From the NCBI RefSeq assembly GCF_015240255.1, contig NZ_CP061205.1:3334501-3398500 (forward strand): a stretch of DNA of 64,000 nucleotides, read 5' to 3'. The translations under genes were made by a program, and so were the position numbers. Within the stretch, counting starts at the first letter, position 1, and each line of letters begins with the position of its first letter. The notes beneath the pieces are model-generated. The model was not told the origin of the DNA. It searched no databases and saw only the letters and a list, made by a program, of their open reading frames with translations. This document shows positions 54,668-61,831 of the stretch, piece after piece. Origin of the DNA: Kordiimonas pumila (GTDB lineage Bacteria; Pseudomonadota; Alphaproteobacteria; Sphingomonadales; Kordiimonadaceae).

Positions 54668-55273
54668 ATGAAGCACTACTTCAACCCAATGAGCCGGGCA
54701 GTCACCACTGACTGGATGCTTAAAGAACTTGATGCTCCGCACGAACAAATCATCATCGACTTTACAGACGAGAATAATTTGTCGGACTTTCGAAAAATTA
54801 ACCCTATGGGTAAGCTGCCTGCACTTGTGGATGGTGGAACGGTGGTTACAGAAGTGGCTGCCATCTGCGCATACCTTGCTGACAAGTTTCCGGAAAAGGG
54901 GTTGGCACCTGCAATAGGTTCTGTTGACCGTGCTACTTATTATCGTTATCTGTTTCTTGCAGGTAACACAATTGAGCCTGCACTCACACTTGCAGCTGCT
55001 GGAATACAGCATCCTGAGCCAAGGTCAGCTGGATGGGGGGACATACCTCGCGTATTGGCCACTATAGAAGTAATGACCCCCGAAACGGGTTGGGCGCTGG
55101 GCGAGCAATTCACCGCTGCCGATGTCGTCTTTGGCGGTCTGCTAGACTTCTCGGTTCTGTTTAATCAGATCGATGCATCGCCAAAGGTTGCTGCCTATAT
55201 AGCGCGTATCCGGCAGCGGCCATCTTATCGAGAGACCCATGAAGCATTCATCGAAATGGCTGGGGCAGAATAG
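54668..55273 (+). CDS. Glutathione S-transferase family protein
   Basis: The protein has 201 residues. The thioredoxin-like N-domain (MKHYFNPMSRAVTTDWMLKELDAPHEQIIIDF, NPMGKLPALVDGG with the cis-Pro, and VVTEVAAICAYLADKFP as the glutathione-binding SNAIL-like turn) and the all-helical C-domain (GEQFTAADVVFGGLLDF) are complete. It should conjugate or reduce electrophiles with glutathione in the cytoplasm. ATG has a GAGGAACT site. Regulation by the divergent WYL protein is probable. Confidence 0.9.
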   Translation: MKHYFNPMSRAVTTDWMLKELDAPHEQIIIDFTDENNLSDFRKINPMGKLPALVDGGTVVTEVAAICAYLADKFPEKGLAPAIGSVDRATYYRYLFLAGNTIEPALTLAAAGIQHPEPRSAGWGDIPRVLATIEVMTPETGWALGEQFTAADVVFGGLLDFSVLFNQIDASPKVAAYIARIRQRPSYRETHEAFIEMAGAE

Positions 55274-55346
55274 TACCTATTCTCAGATAACACATGTAAA
55301 TTGCTTCGCCTGAAAAGAAGTGCCTATAACTTAAATACTTAAAGCG

Positions 55347-55511
55347 TTTCTGTTTTATATTGATACAGGTTTTATCCCTCCCAGCGCGGGCGAAGCCCGA
55401 GTGAAGCGAGCCTTGCACCGTGCAGAGCGTTGCTCTGTCAAGATGCCCGCCAAAGTTTGTGTCCGCGTAGGAAGGGGGTATGAAGGGATAAAATCCAGCC
55501 TTAAACAGAAA
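55347..55511. repeat. Structured MITE-like palindromic element
   Basis: TTTCTGTTT (55347) is matched inverted by AAACAGAAA (55503-55511), and GGTTTTATCCCT (55368-55379) by AGGGATAAAATCC (55484-55496). Inside, GCGGGC (55386-55391) pairs with GCCCGC (55445-55450) and smaller hairpins CGGGCGAAGCCCG and AGAGCGTTGCTCT fill the centre. The whole 165 bases can fold into one branched cruciform. No gene is present. Its right end touches the IS fragment exactly. It is most likely a non-autonomous element or a structured RNA. Confidence 0.6.
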
Positions 55512-55786
55512 TGAGATGCCCCTAGATTTGTAGACACCTTGCGCTTTATAAAATGGAAGCAAGGAGTTTATAGATTATGCCGATAGGTGTTCGTTATACA
55601 GAAGAGTTTAAGCGTGATGCTGTAGCACAAATCACTGACCGAGGTTATTCGGTTAAAGAGGTTGCAGAGCGTCTCGGGGTTTGCACGAAGTCCCTTTATG
55701 GCTGGAAGCGTCAATTCCATAAGCCCGCCAAAGAACGCAAGCAGGAGACTACTGATAGTACGGAGGTCCGTCGGTTGAAGGCTGAA
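55512..55786 (+). mobile_element. Truncated IS3-family (IS51-like) element, left end
   Basis: The proposed left inverted repeat starts TGAGATGCCCC at 55512. OrfA follows at 55577 (AAGGAG site) with RYTEEFKRDAVAQITDRGYSVKEVAERLGV and SLYGWKRQF, the HTH of IS3-family OrfA. IS similarity stops after 70 residues (EVRRLKAE) at about 55786, where a 5' gene fragment on the other strand begins. OrfB and the right end are absent. The frame runs on to 55843 by chance. Confidence 0.8.
55577..55786 (+). pseudogene. Truncated IS3-family transposase OrfA
   Basis: Only the first 70 residues of OrfA remain, including the helix-turn-helix but not the leucine-zipper or frameshift region, so no active transposase can be made. 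Codon reading past 55786 enters unrelated sequence. Confidence 0.8.
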
Positions 55787-55953
55787 ACTGTCGCATCGCC
55801 ACTTATAGTAACATCGCCTATAATGCTAGATACATATTCATAACCTTGCCATGATAAACTCGTATCAAACGTTTGTGTCTGGTCATTATAGCCAACAATA
55901 CTTTTAAGTTCAGAAATTTGAGCCGCCGTAAATGTATATTGCGTCTGAGACAT
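55787..55953 (-). pseudogene. 5' fragment of an unrecognised array gene, cut by the IS remnant
   Basis: It starts at ATG 55953, 18 bases after the stop of the 311-residue gene. About 55 residues (MSQTQYTFTAAQISELKSIV, DTSLSWQGYEYVSSIIGD) are followed by the reverse strand of the IS. It occupies the same place relative to its upstream membrane-protein gene as the intact gene at 57310 does relative to the lipoprotein gene, so I take it as the N-terminus of the matching gene of the next cassette. The sequence itself matches no family that I know. Confidence 0.6.
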
Positions 55954-55971
55954 CGAATAGACCCTATTACT

Positions 55972-56907
55972 TTAGTTTTGGAATACAGGCAGCAAATCTA
56001 GATCAACTTGCCAGTGATCAAGCAGCTCCATAGCTGCAACTAATATATCTTCCCACATATCCACACGCTCACGAGTGAAATGCATGACAATATTCAAGTT
56101 GCGATCTGGGAAATAAAACTGACTAGAACATAACATGCTAAATGAATCGGCACACTCTATCATGAACTGATAGGGGTGATTTTCGGGATTGCGATAGTAA
56201 ACACGCCCAATACCCCACCCCTTATCTGCGTTCAAACCATTAGGTAACTGTCGCGCTGAGCTTAACTTTTCAGGAATGACAAAATCCCCCGAGGTTGACT
56301 GGCGGGTAATAATCCCTGACGGTAATATAATATCACCATCCGGTTTTTTAAATTTACGGCGCCACATATGTTCTGGCGTACCGCCACTATTTAATTTCTC
56401 ATTGACAAGAGCCTCCACACCAAATGATACAAGATAATGATCTTCACTTGGATATGGCCGACCCTGCTCACATTTATAGGCCTTCGTCATAAGCGAATAA
56501 CCGACAGGCATTTCAGGATATCTTTTTTCAGGCATCCAAAAAGTCCACCATGTCCCAAACAACGGAGTGTTAGGATCAAAGCGAGACTCTTCTTCCCATG
56601 TCAGCCAATTCAAACTATAACCAATGGGCATACGGTAATAGAAAAAGCCATTCCCATCAGCTTTAGGTGCTTTTACAAGCCCTATAGTTTCAAGTGGCGT
56701 ACCCGCATCTGGAGGATTGGAAAATTTTCCCCGCGTTGCAGTTACACGGGGGTTATCAGGTTTGATATATCGGGGGCACCCGTACTCATCTAATAACTCA
56801 CCACTTAGCGGGGCTTTTCTATAATATTCTTTTTCTGGCCAAATAAGAATAATTAATAGTGCTAAGGCTATTGCTATTATTCCATATCTAGGCCGTAACT
56901 CTCTCAC
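55972..56907 (-). CDS. Membrane-anchored hypothetical protein of the cassette array
   Basis: The 311-residue protein has one N-terminal transmembrane segment (YGIIAIALALLIILIWP), then a soluble, Trp/Tyr-rich part (LTWEEESRF, GTWWTFWMPEKRYPEMPVG, MIECADSFSMLC) probably in the periplasm. The GTG start overlaps the TGA of the chimera gene upstream (GTGA), so translation is coupled. No family recognised. An immunity or inner-membrane partner for the neighbouring unknown proteins is a guess from position. Confidence 0.65.
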   Translation of the reverse strand: MRELRPRYGIIAIALALLIILIWPEKEYYRKAPLSGELLDEYGCPRYIKPDNPRVTATRGKFSNPPDAGTPLETIGLVKAPKADGNGFFYYRMPIGYSLNWLTWEEESRFDPNTPLFGTWWTFWMPEKRYPEMPVGYSLMTKAYKCEQGRPYPSEDHYLVSFGVEALVNEKLNSGGTPEHMWRRKFKKPDGDIILPSGIITRQSTSGDFVIPEKLSSARQLPNGLNADKGWGIGRVYYRNPENHPYQFMIECADSFSMLCSSQFYFPDRNLNIVMHFTRERVDMWEDILVAAMELLDHWQVDLDLLPVFQN

Positions 56908-57299
56908 TTTTCCCCTCCCAGCTTGATGATGGACTTCTCACCTGTCTTAGGGTCGGTTTTTTGCATATGAAGGGTCATGCCCTTAAGGGGGCCGGTGATC
57001 AAGTCATGGAGGCAGGCTTCCACCAGCCTGTCTTTGGTGGCGAAGGGGCACACAAGGTCCACGAGCCACAGCTCAAGTTCACCCTCTTTTACCTTCGGTG
57101 GGCTCAGGTCCACCGGCTTGCCAGCCTCAAGGAACTCCTTGGGCCATTTGTAATACATGCTTTGGGCAAGGCCCTCGCGGCGGCAAAGCTCAGCGATAGA
57201 GCCTTCCCCGCGTAGGCTTTCCAGCACAATGCGGATGTTCTTAACTGTTTGCTCAGCGACAGCTTTGCTGCTAGCAGACTTAGTGGATTTAGCTTTCAT
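56904..57299 (-). CDS. Chimera: transposase OrfA N-terminus fused to HlyC-like acyltransferase C-terminus (copy 1)
   Basis: The protein has 131 residues. Residues 1-61 (NIRIVLESLRGEGSIAELCRREG, YKWPKEFLEAGK) are the HTH start of an IS3-type OrfA. From about 62 it switches to ELELWLVDLVCPFATKD, LVEACLHDLITGPLKG, KTDPKTGEKS, which matches the end of toxin-activating lysine acyltransferases (HlyC has WFIDWIAPFGD and VDPKTHVGKV). The conserved Asp is kept but the N-terminal catalytic His is missing, so it cannot be a normal acyltransferase. Coupled by GTGA overlap to the membrane protein downstream. A near-identical copy is at 58897. Confidence 0.7.
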   Translation of the reverse strand: MKAKSTKSASSKAVAEQTVKNIRIVLESLRGEGSIAELCRREGLAQSMYYKWPKEFLEAGKPVDLSPPKVKEGELELWLVDLVCPFATKDRLVEACLHDLITGPLKGMTLHMQKTDPKTGEKSIIKLGGEK

Positions 57300-57387
57300 T
57301 CTACATTCCTTACGTCACTTCAAATGAAATCAAAATCCTCTCTTGTGCAATCCCTAACTTTGGCCCCATAGGACCTGACGGGGAACA
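56904..57387 (-). repeat. Cassette module, copy 1
   Basis: It spans the chimera gene, its leader and the last 26 codons of the upstream gene. It is matched by 58897-59383; alignment breaks at both ends in unrelated genes. The OrfA half and leader differ at only a few positions, the HlyC-like half at many more. Confidence 0.85.
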
Positions 57388-58092
57388 ATTAGGATCAGTT
57401 TCTTCAAAGAAATAAGAGACCCCCGCGGGATGTATATCATTAGGATTGTCAAATCTCGCTTGAATTGAGGCTAGCACGCCGGTGTCAAAATCAGAAAATG
57501 AAGAGTTGTCTAATTGCGGTAAATAGTCATCATTATACCAGCCACCCAATTGCTCCATAGCCGGTATTTCGATTGGATTGTAGGACACCATGTTTCCGCC
57601 GCCAGCATCGGCTATTTCTATTGCAGAAATATCATCAAGGCCTGCCGTCTGAACCTGAAAAGAACTTCCATTAATGGTTATTATATTGTCAACGTTTACA
57701 GTTGTTGAAACATCGCTAACATTGCTAAGCTGCCCAAGTCCAGATTCAATCAATATAGACCACTGCACAGCCAAATCATCTGGTATAAAATCAGGGTTTA
57801 AAATGTTTACATCGGCCGAACTGGTTGGCCCTGAATTTACCAACATGTCCCTAGTAAAAGTAAAATCTTCTATAGACAACGATTCTAGTTTAGAGTTTGC
57901 TTGAAATAATGCCCCTTCAATAATTTGGTAGTCAAAATTTTGAGTGACCATAAATGAAGAAAATGCATTAAGCTCTCGATCTTTTATCAGGTTATTATAA
58001 TGGTTAAATGATGCAATATCTTGTAACGCATTATGCCATATTGATAGAATTTGGCCTTCATTGGTTTCCCAAAAGTTTTGTAGATCAGACAT
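57310..58092 (-). CDS. Unrecognised cassette protein with conserved C-terminal tail
   Basis: The protein has 260 residues from ATG 58092, with GGAAGTGA as ribosome site, 1 base after the lipoprotein stop. It is acidic and Asn/Asp-rich (TTVNVDNIITINGSSFQVQTAG, LDNSSFSDFDTGVLASIQARFDN) with no signal peptide or membrane segment. The last 26 residues (CSPSGPMGPKLGIAQERILI and on) are encoded within the duplicated module and recur upstream of the second chimera, so this gene is a variable body joined to a shared tail. The chimera follows 10 bases later. Function unknown; an effector whose export or modification depends on the tail is inference. Confidence 0.6.
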   Translation of the reverse strand: MSDLQNFWETNEGQILSIWHNALQDIASFNHYNNLIKDRELNAFSSFMVTQNFDYQIIEGALFQANSKLESLSIEDFTFTRDMLVNSGPTSSADVNILNPDFIPDDLAVQWSILIESGLGQLSNVSDVSTTVNVDNIITINGSSFQVQTAGLDDISAIEIADAGGGNMVSYNPIEIPAMEQLGGWYNDDYLPQLDNSSFSDFDTGVLASIQARFDNPNDIHPAGVSYFFEETDPNCSPSGPMGPKLGIAQERILISFEVT

Positions 58093-58093
58093 T

Positions 58094-58900
58094 TTATTCA
58101 CTTCCAATCAAATTGAATTTGGCAAATTTGTGCCGTAATGCCATGCAAAGTGACTTAATGCCCCTTGAGCAAGTCGCACCATATAGCTTAGTAGCAATTT
58201 CTAGTTTTACTTCTGAAGGCGTATCTTGCTCGTCAAGATACGGGCTATAGCAAGTAGAAACAGCGATATCATATTTGATAGCAAAAGCTGCATCACGACA
58301 TGAATCCATCATGGCAATTGCTTGACTATATTGCTGAGACGACAGAAAAATCCTAGCATAGTTTTGCGTTGACAGCATCAGATGAGACTTCAAACTGCGT
58401 GATGAAGTAATCGTCAACAGATTCTTAGCAATACCCACAGCTTGATCACTAGACTGATAAAAGTCGATATCAACACCAAGCTCTCTCGCGAGGCTATATA
58501 GTTGGAATTTATAAAACCGATGCCACAACGTATTATCCGACTGCTCTTTATTTATGAGCTTTTCGACAATCACTTTTGATTGCTGTACTTTCTTAGCGCG
58601 AAGTAAATGGTTTGCTATTTGAGTAGCAGCATACTGCCACGTTGAATAATCACCCTTACCTTCTAAAAGGCCTTCTATTTGAAAGACAATCACTTCTGCC
58701 TGAGCATCGTCCCTCAATGACACCGTCACATAGTTATTGAGCAGTCTACGAATTTCTGCACAAACAACGTTTTTGGTTCCCTCATCCCAATATCTTAAGC
58801 AAGAGTTTTGCGGATACACCTGCTCACTCTCCGCTTTGGATTCTGTTTGACAAGCACTAAGACAAACAAAAACAAACAATATTGGAACTATCCCCTTCAC
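58094..58900 (-). CDS. Putative TPR-like lipoprotein of the cassette array
   Basis: The 268-residue protein has a signal ending in lipobox CLSACQ, so a lipid-anchored protein is expected. The mature part is helical with repeated A/L-rich stretches (ATQIANHLLRAKKVQQSKVIVEKL, QNYARIFLSSQQYSQAIAMMDSC) of TPR/Sel1 character and several Cys, perhaps disulfides (NSCLRYWDEG, VVCAE, ATCSRGIKSLCMAL). The GTG start overlaps the chimera stop by GTGA. It may partner or neutralise the protein encoded directly downstream; that is from position only. Confidence 0.65.
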   Translation of the reverse strand: MKGIVPILFVFVCLSACQTESKAESEQVYPQNSCLRYWDEGTKNVVCAEIRRLLNNYVTVSLRDDAQAEVIVFQIEGLLEGKGDYSTWQYAATQIANHLLRAKKVQQSKVIVEKLINKEQSDNTLWHRFYKFQLYSLARELGVDIDFYQSSDQAVGIAKNLLTITSSRSLKSHLMLSTQNYARIFLSSQQYSQAIAMMDSCRDAAFAIKYDIAVSTCYSPYLDEQDTPSEVKLEIATKLYGATCSRGIKSLCMALRHKFAKFNLIGSE

Positions 58901-59295
58901 TTCCCCCCTCCCAACGTAATTACAGACTTTTCCCCAGTCTTGGGGTCGGTCTTTTGCATCTTAAGTGGTATGCCCTTTAAGGGACCGGTGATGAGGTCAT
59001 GGAGGCAGGCTTCCACAAGCTTATTGTCCTTGGTGGCGAAGGGGCACACAAGGCCCACCAGCCACAGCTCAAGTTCACCCTCTTTCACCTTTGGGGCGCT
59101 CAGGTCCACTGGCTTGCCAGCCTCAAGGAACTCCTTGGACCATTTGTAATACATGCTTTGGGCAAGACCCTCGCGGCGGCAAAGCTCAGCGATAGAGCCT
59201 TCCCCGCGTAGGCTTTCCAGCACAATGCGGATGTTCTTAACTGTTTGCTCAGCGGCAGCTTTGCTGCTAGCAGACTTAGTGGATTTAGCTTTCAT
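58897..59295 (-). CDS. Chimera: transposase OrfA N-terminus fused to HlyC-like acyltransferase C-terminus (copy 2)
   Basis: The 132-residue protein has the same two-part build as the copy at 56904: OrfA HTH to EAGK, then ELELWLVGLVCPFATKDNKLVEA and KTDPKTGEKSVITLGGGK. It has one extra residue (DNK for DR). The OrfA part is almost unchanged, while the acyltransferase part shows many substitutions, several of them synonymous or conservative, so the frame seems maintained by selection. GTGA coupling to the lipoprotein gene. Confidence 0.7.
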   Translation of the reverse strand: MKAKSTKSASSKAAAEQTVKNIRIVLESLRGEGSIAELCRREGLAQSMYYKWSKEFLEAGKPVDLSAPKVKEGELELWLVGLVCPFATKDNKLVEACLHDLITGPLKGIPLKMQKTDPKTGEKSVITLGGGK

Positions 59296-59383
59296 TCTAC
59301 ATTCCTTACGTCACTTCAAATGAAATCAAAATCCTCTCTTATGCAATCCCTAACTTTGGTTCCATAGGGCCTGACGGGGAACA
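58897..59383 (-). repeat. Cassette module, copy 2 with a relic tail
   Basis: It is the second copy of the module at 56904-57387. Its upstream part (59305-59383) encodes the same tail CSPSGPMEPKLGIA but a CAA-to-TAA change stops it early, and the body of that gene is missing, so it marks a third, decayed cassette. Confidence 0.8.
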
Positions 59384-59750
59384 CTGCTATAATAATACAC
59401 TCATACGTAGCCCGCTAATTGAGAGTGGGCAAAACCGCAACGCCCCCGCTGAACCCAGTTCTCGGGGGTGTATCCATTTTAAAGAGCTTTAATTACTTAT
59501 CGGCGGGTAATATCCTGAATACAAATTCAGTGTATTGTTAAACTTTTAAACCCTCAAAATCTAATGAAAATGAACCCGATTATTCCTGATTCTGAGAGGA
59601 AAGTCATGGCACGTTGCTATAATGAAATATCTTTGCGCTAAAACAGCAAAATATACTTAAAAAAATTGTACCACACTTTGTACCACAAACTGTACTACAA
59701 GGGCCATTTTTGCAAATTTAAGTTATTGATTTTATTGATAAAAAGGAAAA
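59384..59750. other. Gene-free spacer next to tRNA-Ser
   Basis: There is no supported gene. It holds a GC hairpin CCCCCG / CGGGGG (59443-59468), an AT-rich stretch, and the three iterons at 59666-59699 listed separately. Confidence 0.5.
59666..59699. repeat. Three 12-bp-spaced iterons, candidate integrase arm sites
   Basis: TTGTACCACA at 59666 and 59678 and CTGTACTACA at 59690 form a regular array with period 12, about 50 bases from the tRNA-Ser 3' end. Such arrays beside a tRNA end are typical arm-type sites of tyrosine integrases. Confidence 0.6.
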
Positions 59751-59840
59751 TGGCGGAGAGGAAGGGATTCGAACCCTCGATACCGTTACCAGTATAACAC
59801 CTTAGCAGGGTGCCGCTTTCGACCACTCAGCCACCTCTCC
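59751..59840 (-). tRNA. tRNA-Ser (anticodon GCU)
   Basis: On the minus strand the 90-base gene begins GGAGAGG and ends CCTCTCC-G-CCA, a perfect 7-bp acceptor stem with encoded CCA. The anticodon loop reads CT-GCT-AA, giving GCU for Ser (AGC/AGU codons). A long variable arm with ATACTGGTAACGGTAT stem-loop and GGTTCGAATCC T-loop confirm a class II tRNA. Confidence 0.97.
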
Positions 59841-59970
59841 GCCGCCGTGAATACCGAAGGGAAAGTGCGGAGTCAACGTAACAAATACACCTTTTGAAAA
59901 AAAAATATATATATTCGAAATTTTGCATGTAAAATACCCTCAATTTGTACAGTTTCAGGAAGGAATTACG

Positions 59971-61287
59971 ATGAACAAGCTTGCGATTGCACTTCTCGCG
60001 TCCAGCATACTAACAAGCCTACCGACAAAAGCAGAAAGCCCACTTCAGGCCGATATCAATGCTGATTACCCACACCTTGAAAAGCTATTTAAGCATTTGC
60101 ACAGCAACCCTGAGCTATCTTTTCAGGAAACCGAAACATCGAAACGCCTTGCCGCAGAACTGAAAGCCCTTGGCTACAGTGTTAGCACCGGTGTTGGCAA
60201 AACGGGCGTTGTAGCCGTAATGAAAAACGGGAAAGGCCCCACGGTTTTGATTCGCGCCGATATGGACGCCCTGCCCCTACAGGAAAAATCAGGCCTTGCT
60301 TATGCTTCCACCAAAACGCAAGTGAACCTTGACGGGGTGGAAATGCCGGTGATGCACGCCTGCGGGCATGACATGCATGTCACGGCGCTTGTGGGCACTG
60401 CCAAACAAATGGCCACGAGAAAAGACCAGTGGCAAGGCACCCTTGTGCTGATCGGCCAACCGGCAGAGGAAGCATACGGCGGCGCGCAAGCCATGCTGGA
60501 TGACGGGCTATACAGCAAGTTCCCCACACCGGATTATGCCCTTGCCCTTCATGTTGGTTCGGCCGATGTTGCTGGCAAAATCTATTACCGCGCTGGCACC
60601 ATGTATAGTTCTGCCGACAGTGTAGAAATTATCGTGCCCGGCATTGGCACACACGGCGCTGCCCCGCAGTACGGCAAAGACCCGATCGTGATCGGCGCGC
60701 AGATTGTCACCGCACTGCAAACATTGATCACGCGGGATATATCGCCGCTTGAAGCAGGTATTGTAACCGTGGGCACCTTCCATGCGGGCACCGCTGGCAA
60801 CATCATCCCTGATCAGGCGACCATGGCGCTCACTGTGCGCGCCAACAGCGACGAAGTGCGCGAAACCCTGCTCACCGGCATAGAGCGCATTGCCAAAAAC
60901 ATGGGCCGCGCCGCCGGCCTGCCGGAAGACAAATTGCCCTACATGGTGCACAAGGGCGGCTATGAAGTAACCAAAAATGATGCATCCCTCACCACCCGGC
61001 TCGACAGCACCTTCAAGGAAAAGTTCGGCGCTGACCGGATTGTTGCTTACGAACAGCACAATATGGCTGCGGAAGACTTTACAGACTTCACCCGCACACC
61101 CGAAAATGTACCCGGTTTTTACTTTATGGTAGGCGGCACACCGGCAGAAGCCTTTGAAGCAGCGAAAAACGGCGGCCCCGCCATTCCGGGACACCATAGC
61201 CCTGTGTTCAAAATCGCGCCAGAACCGTCGATTAAAACCGGGGTAGAGGCCATGACCATCGCCGCGCTTGAACTGCTGGAGAAATAG
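59971..61287 (+). CDS. Exported M20-family amidohydrolase (hippurate-hydrolase-like)
   Basis: The protein has 438 residues from ATG 59971, with an AGGAAGGA site; the frame from 59923 is longer but lacks a signal. Signal peptide LAIALLASSILTSLPTKA. LIRADMDALPLQEKSG, the metal motif MHACGHDMHVTALVG, GQPAEEAYGGAQAM and AAEDFTDF are the M20D/amidohydrolase residues; the central lid domain GIGTHGAAPQYGKDPIVIGAQIV is complete. It should cleave N-acyl amino acids in the periplasm. Confidence 0.92.
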   Translation: MNKLAIALLASSILTSLPTKAESPLQADINADYPHLEKLFKHLHSNPELSFQETETSKRLAAELKALGYSVSTGVGKTGVVAVMKNGKGPTVLIRADMDALPLQEKSGLAYASTKTQVNLDGVEMPVMHACGHDMHVTALVGTAKQMATRKDQWQGTLVLIGQPAEEAYGGAQAMLDDGLYSKFPTPDYALALHVGSADVAGKIYYRAGTMYSSADSVEIIVPGIGTHGAAPQYGKDPIVIGAQIVTALQTLITRDISPLEAGIVTVGTFHAGTAGNIIPDQATMALTVRANSDEVRETLLTGIERIAKNMGRAAGLPEDKLPYMVHKGGYEVTKNDASLTTRLDSTFKEKFGADRIVAYEQHNMAAEDFTDFTRTPENVPGFYFMVGGTPAEAFEAAKNGGPAIPGHHSPVFKIAPEPSIKTGVEAMTIAALELLEK

Positions 61288-61323
61288 CCGTAAAACTGCT
61301 CTGCAACCACCAAAGGGAACAGC

Positions 61324-61797
61324 ATGAGCAGAAACGACCCTAAAAACCAAAACAGCGGCTACAAGGTGCCACGCCTGTTGCCGCTGCATTTGTTTGTGCT
61401 GGCGGCAGGGCTTTCCCTGTGGCTGGGCCATATGGAAACGGGTGCTTTCACGCTCACCACTGGTGGGCTGGCGGTGCTGGCAGCGGCGGCTGGCATCACA
61501 GCATGGTCTGCCGTTACATTTGCACGCGCCAAAACCACCATCATGCCGGGCGCCAAACCCGCAGCCCTTATCACAAATGGGCCGTTCCGCTATTCGCGCA
61601 ACCCCATATACGGTGCAATGGTGCTGGCGCTTGCGGGCCTGTGGTCATTCACGGGCGGCTTTAGCCCCTTTATGGTGTTGCTGCCTTTTATAGCCTTTAT
61701 CCAGAACCGCTTTATTGCAATGGAAGAACGGCATATGCTGGCTGTGTTCGGCGAGGAATATCTGGTATACTGCATGCGCACTCGCCGCTGGCTTTAG
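61324..61797 (+). CDS. Isoprenylcysteine carboxyl methyltransferase-like / PEMT-like membrane protein (copy 1)
   Basis: The 157-residue protein has about four hydrophobic helices. FARAKTTIMPGAKPAALITNGPFRYSRNPIYGAMVLALAG and FIAMEERHMLAVFGEEYLVYCMRTRRWL are the SAM-binding ICMT/PEMT C-terminal signatures. It should methylate a lipid or carboxyl group at the inner membrane. A related gene of the same length follows 34 bases later in one transcript. Confidence 0.88.
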   Translation: MSRNDPKNQNSGYKVPRLLPLHLFVLAAGLSLWLGHMETGAFTLTTGGLAVLAAAAGITAWSAVTFARAKTTIMPGAKPAALITNGPFRYSRNPIYGAMVLALAGLWSFTGGFSPFMVLLPFIAFIQNRFIAMEERHMLAVFGEEYLVYCMRTRRWL

Positions 61798-61831
61798 TTA
61801 GCTACCACCCATACATTGAGGGAGAAGCACC

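Noticed and set aside
60508-61431. A 307-residue minus-strand open frame opposite the M20 amidohydrolase
   Set aside because: It lies fully antisense to a gene with clear catalytic motifs, is Cys/His/Phe-rich as antisense frames are, and has no ribosome site or family signature.
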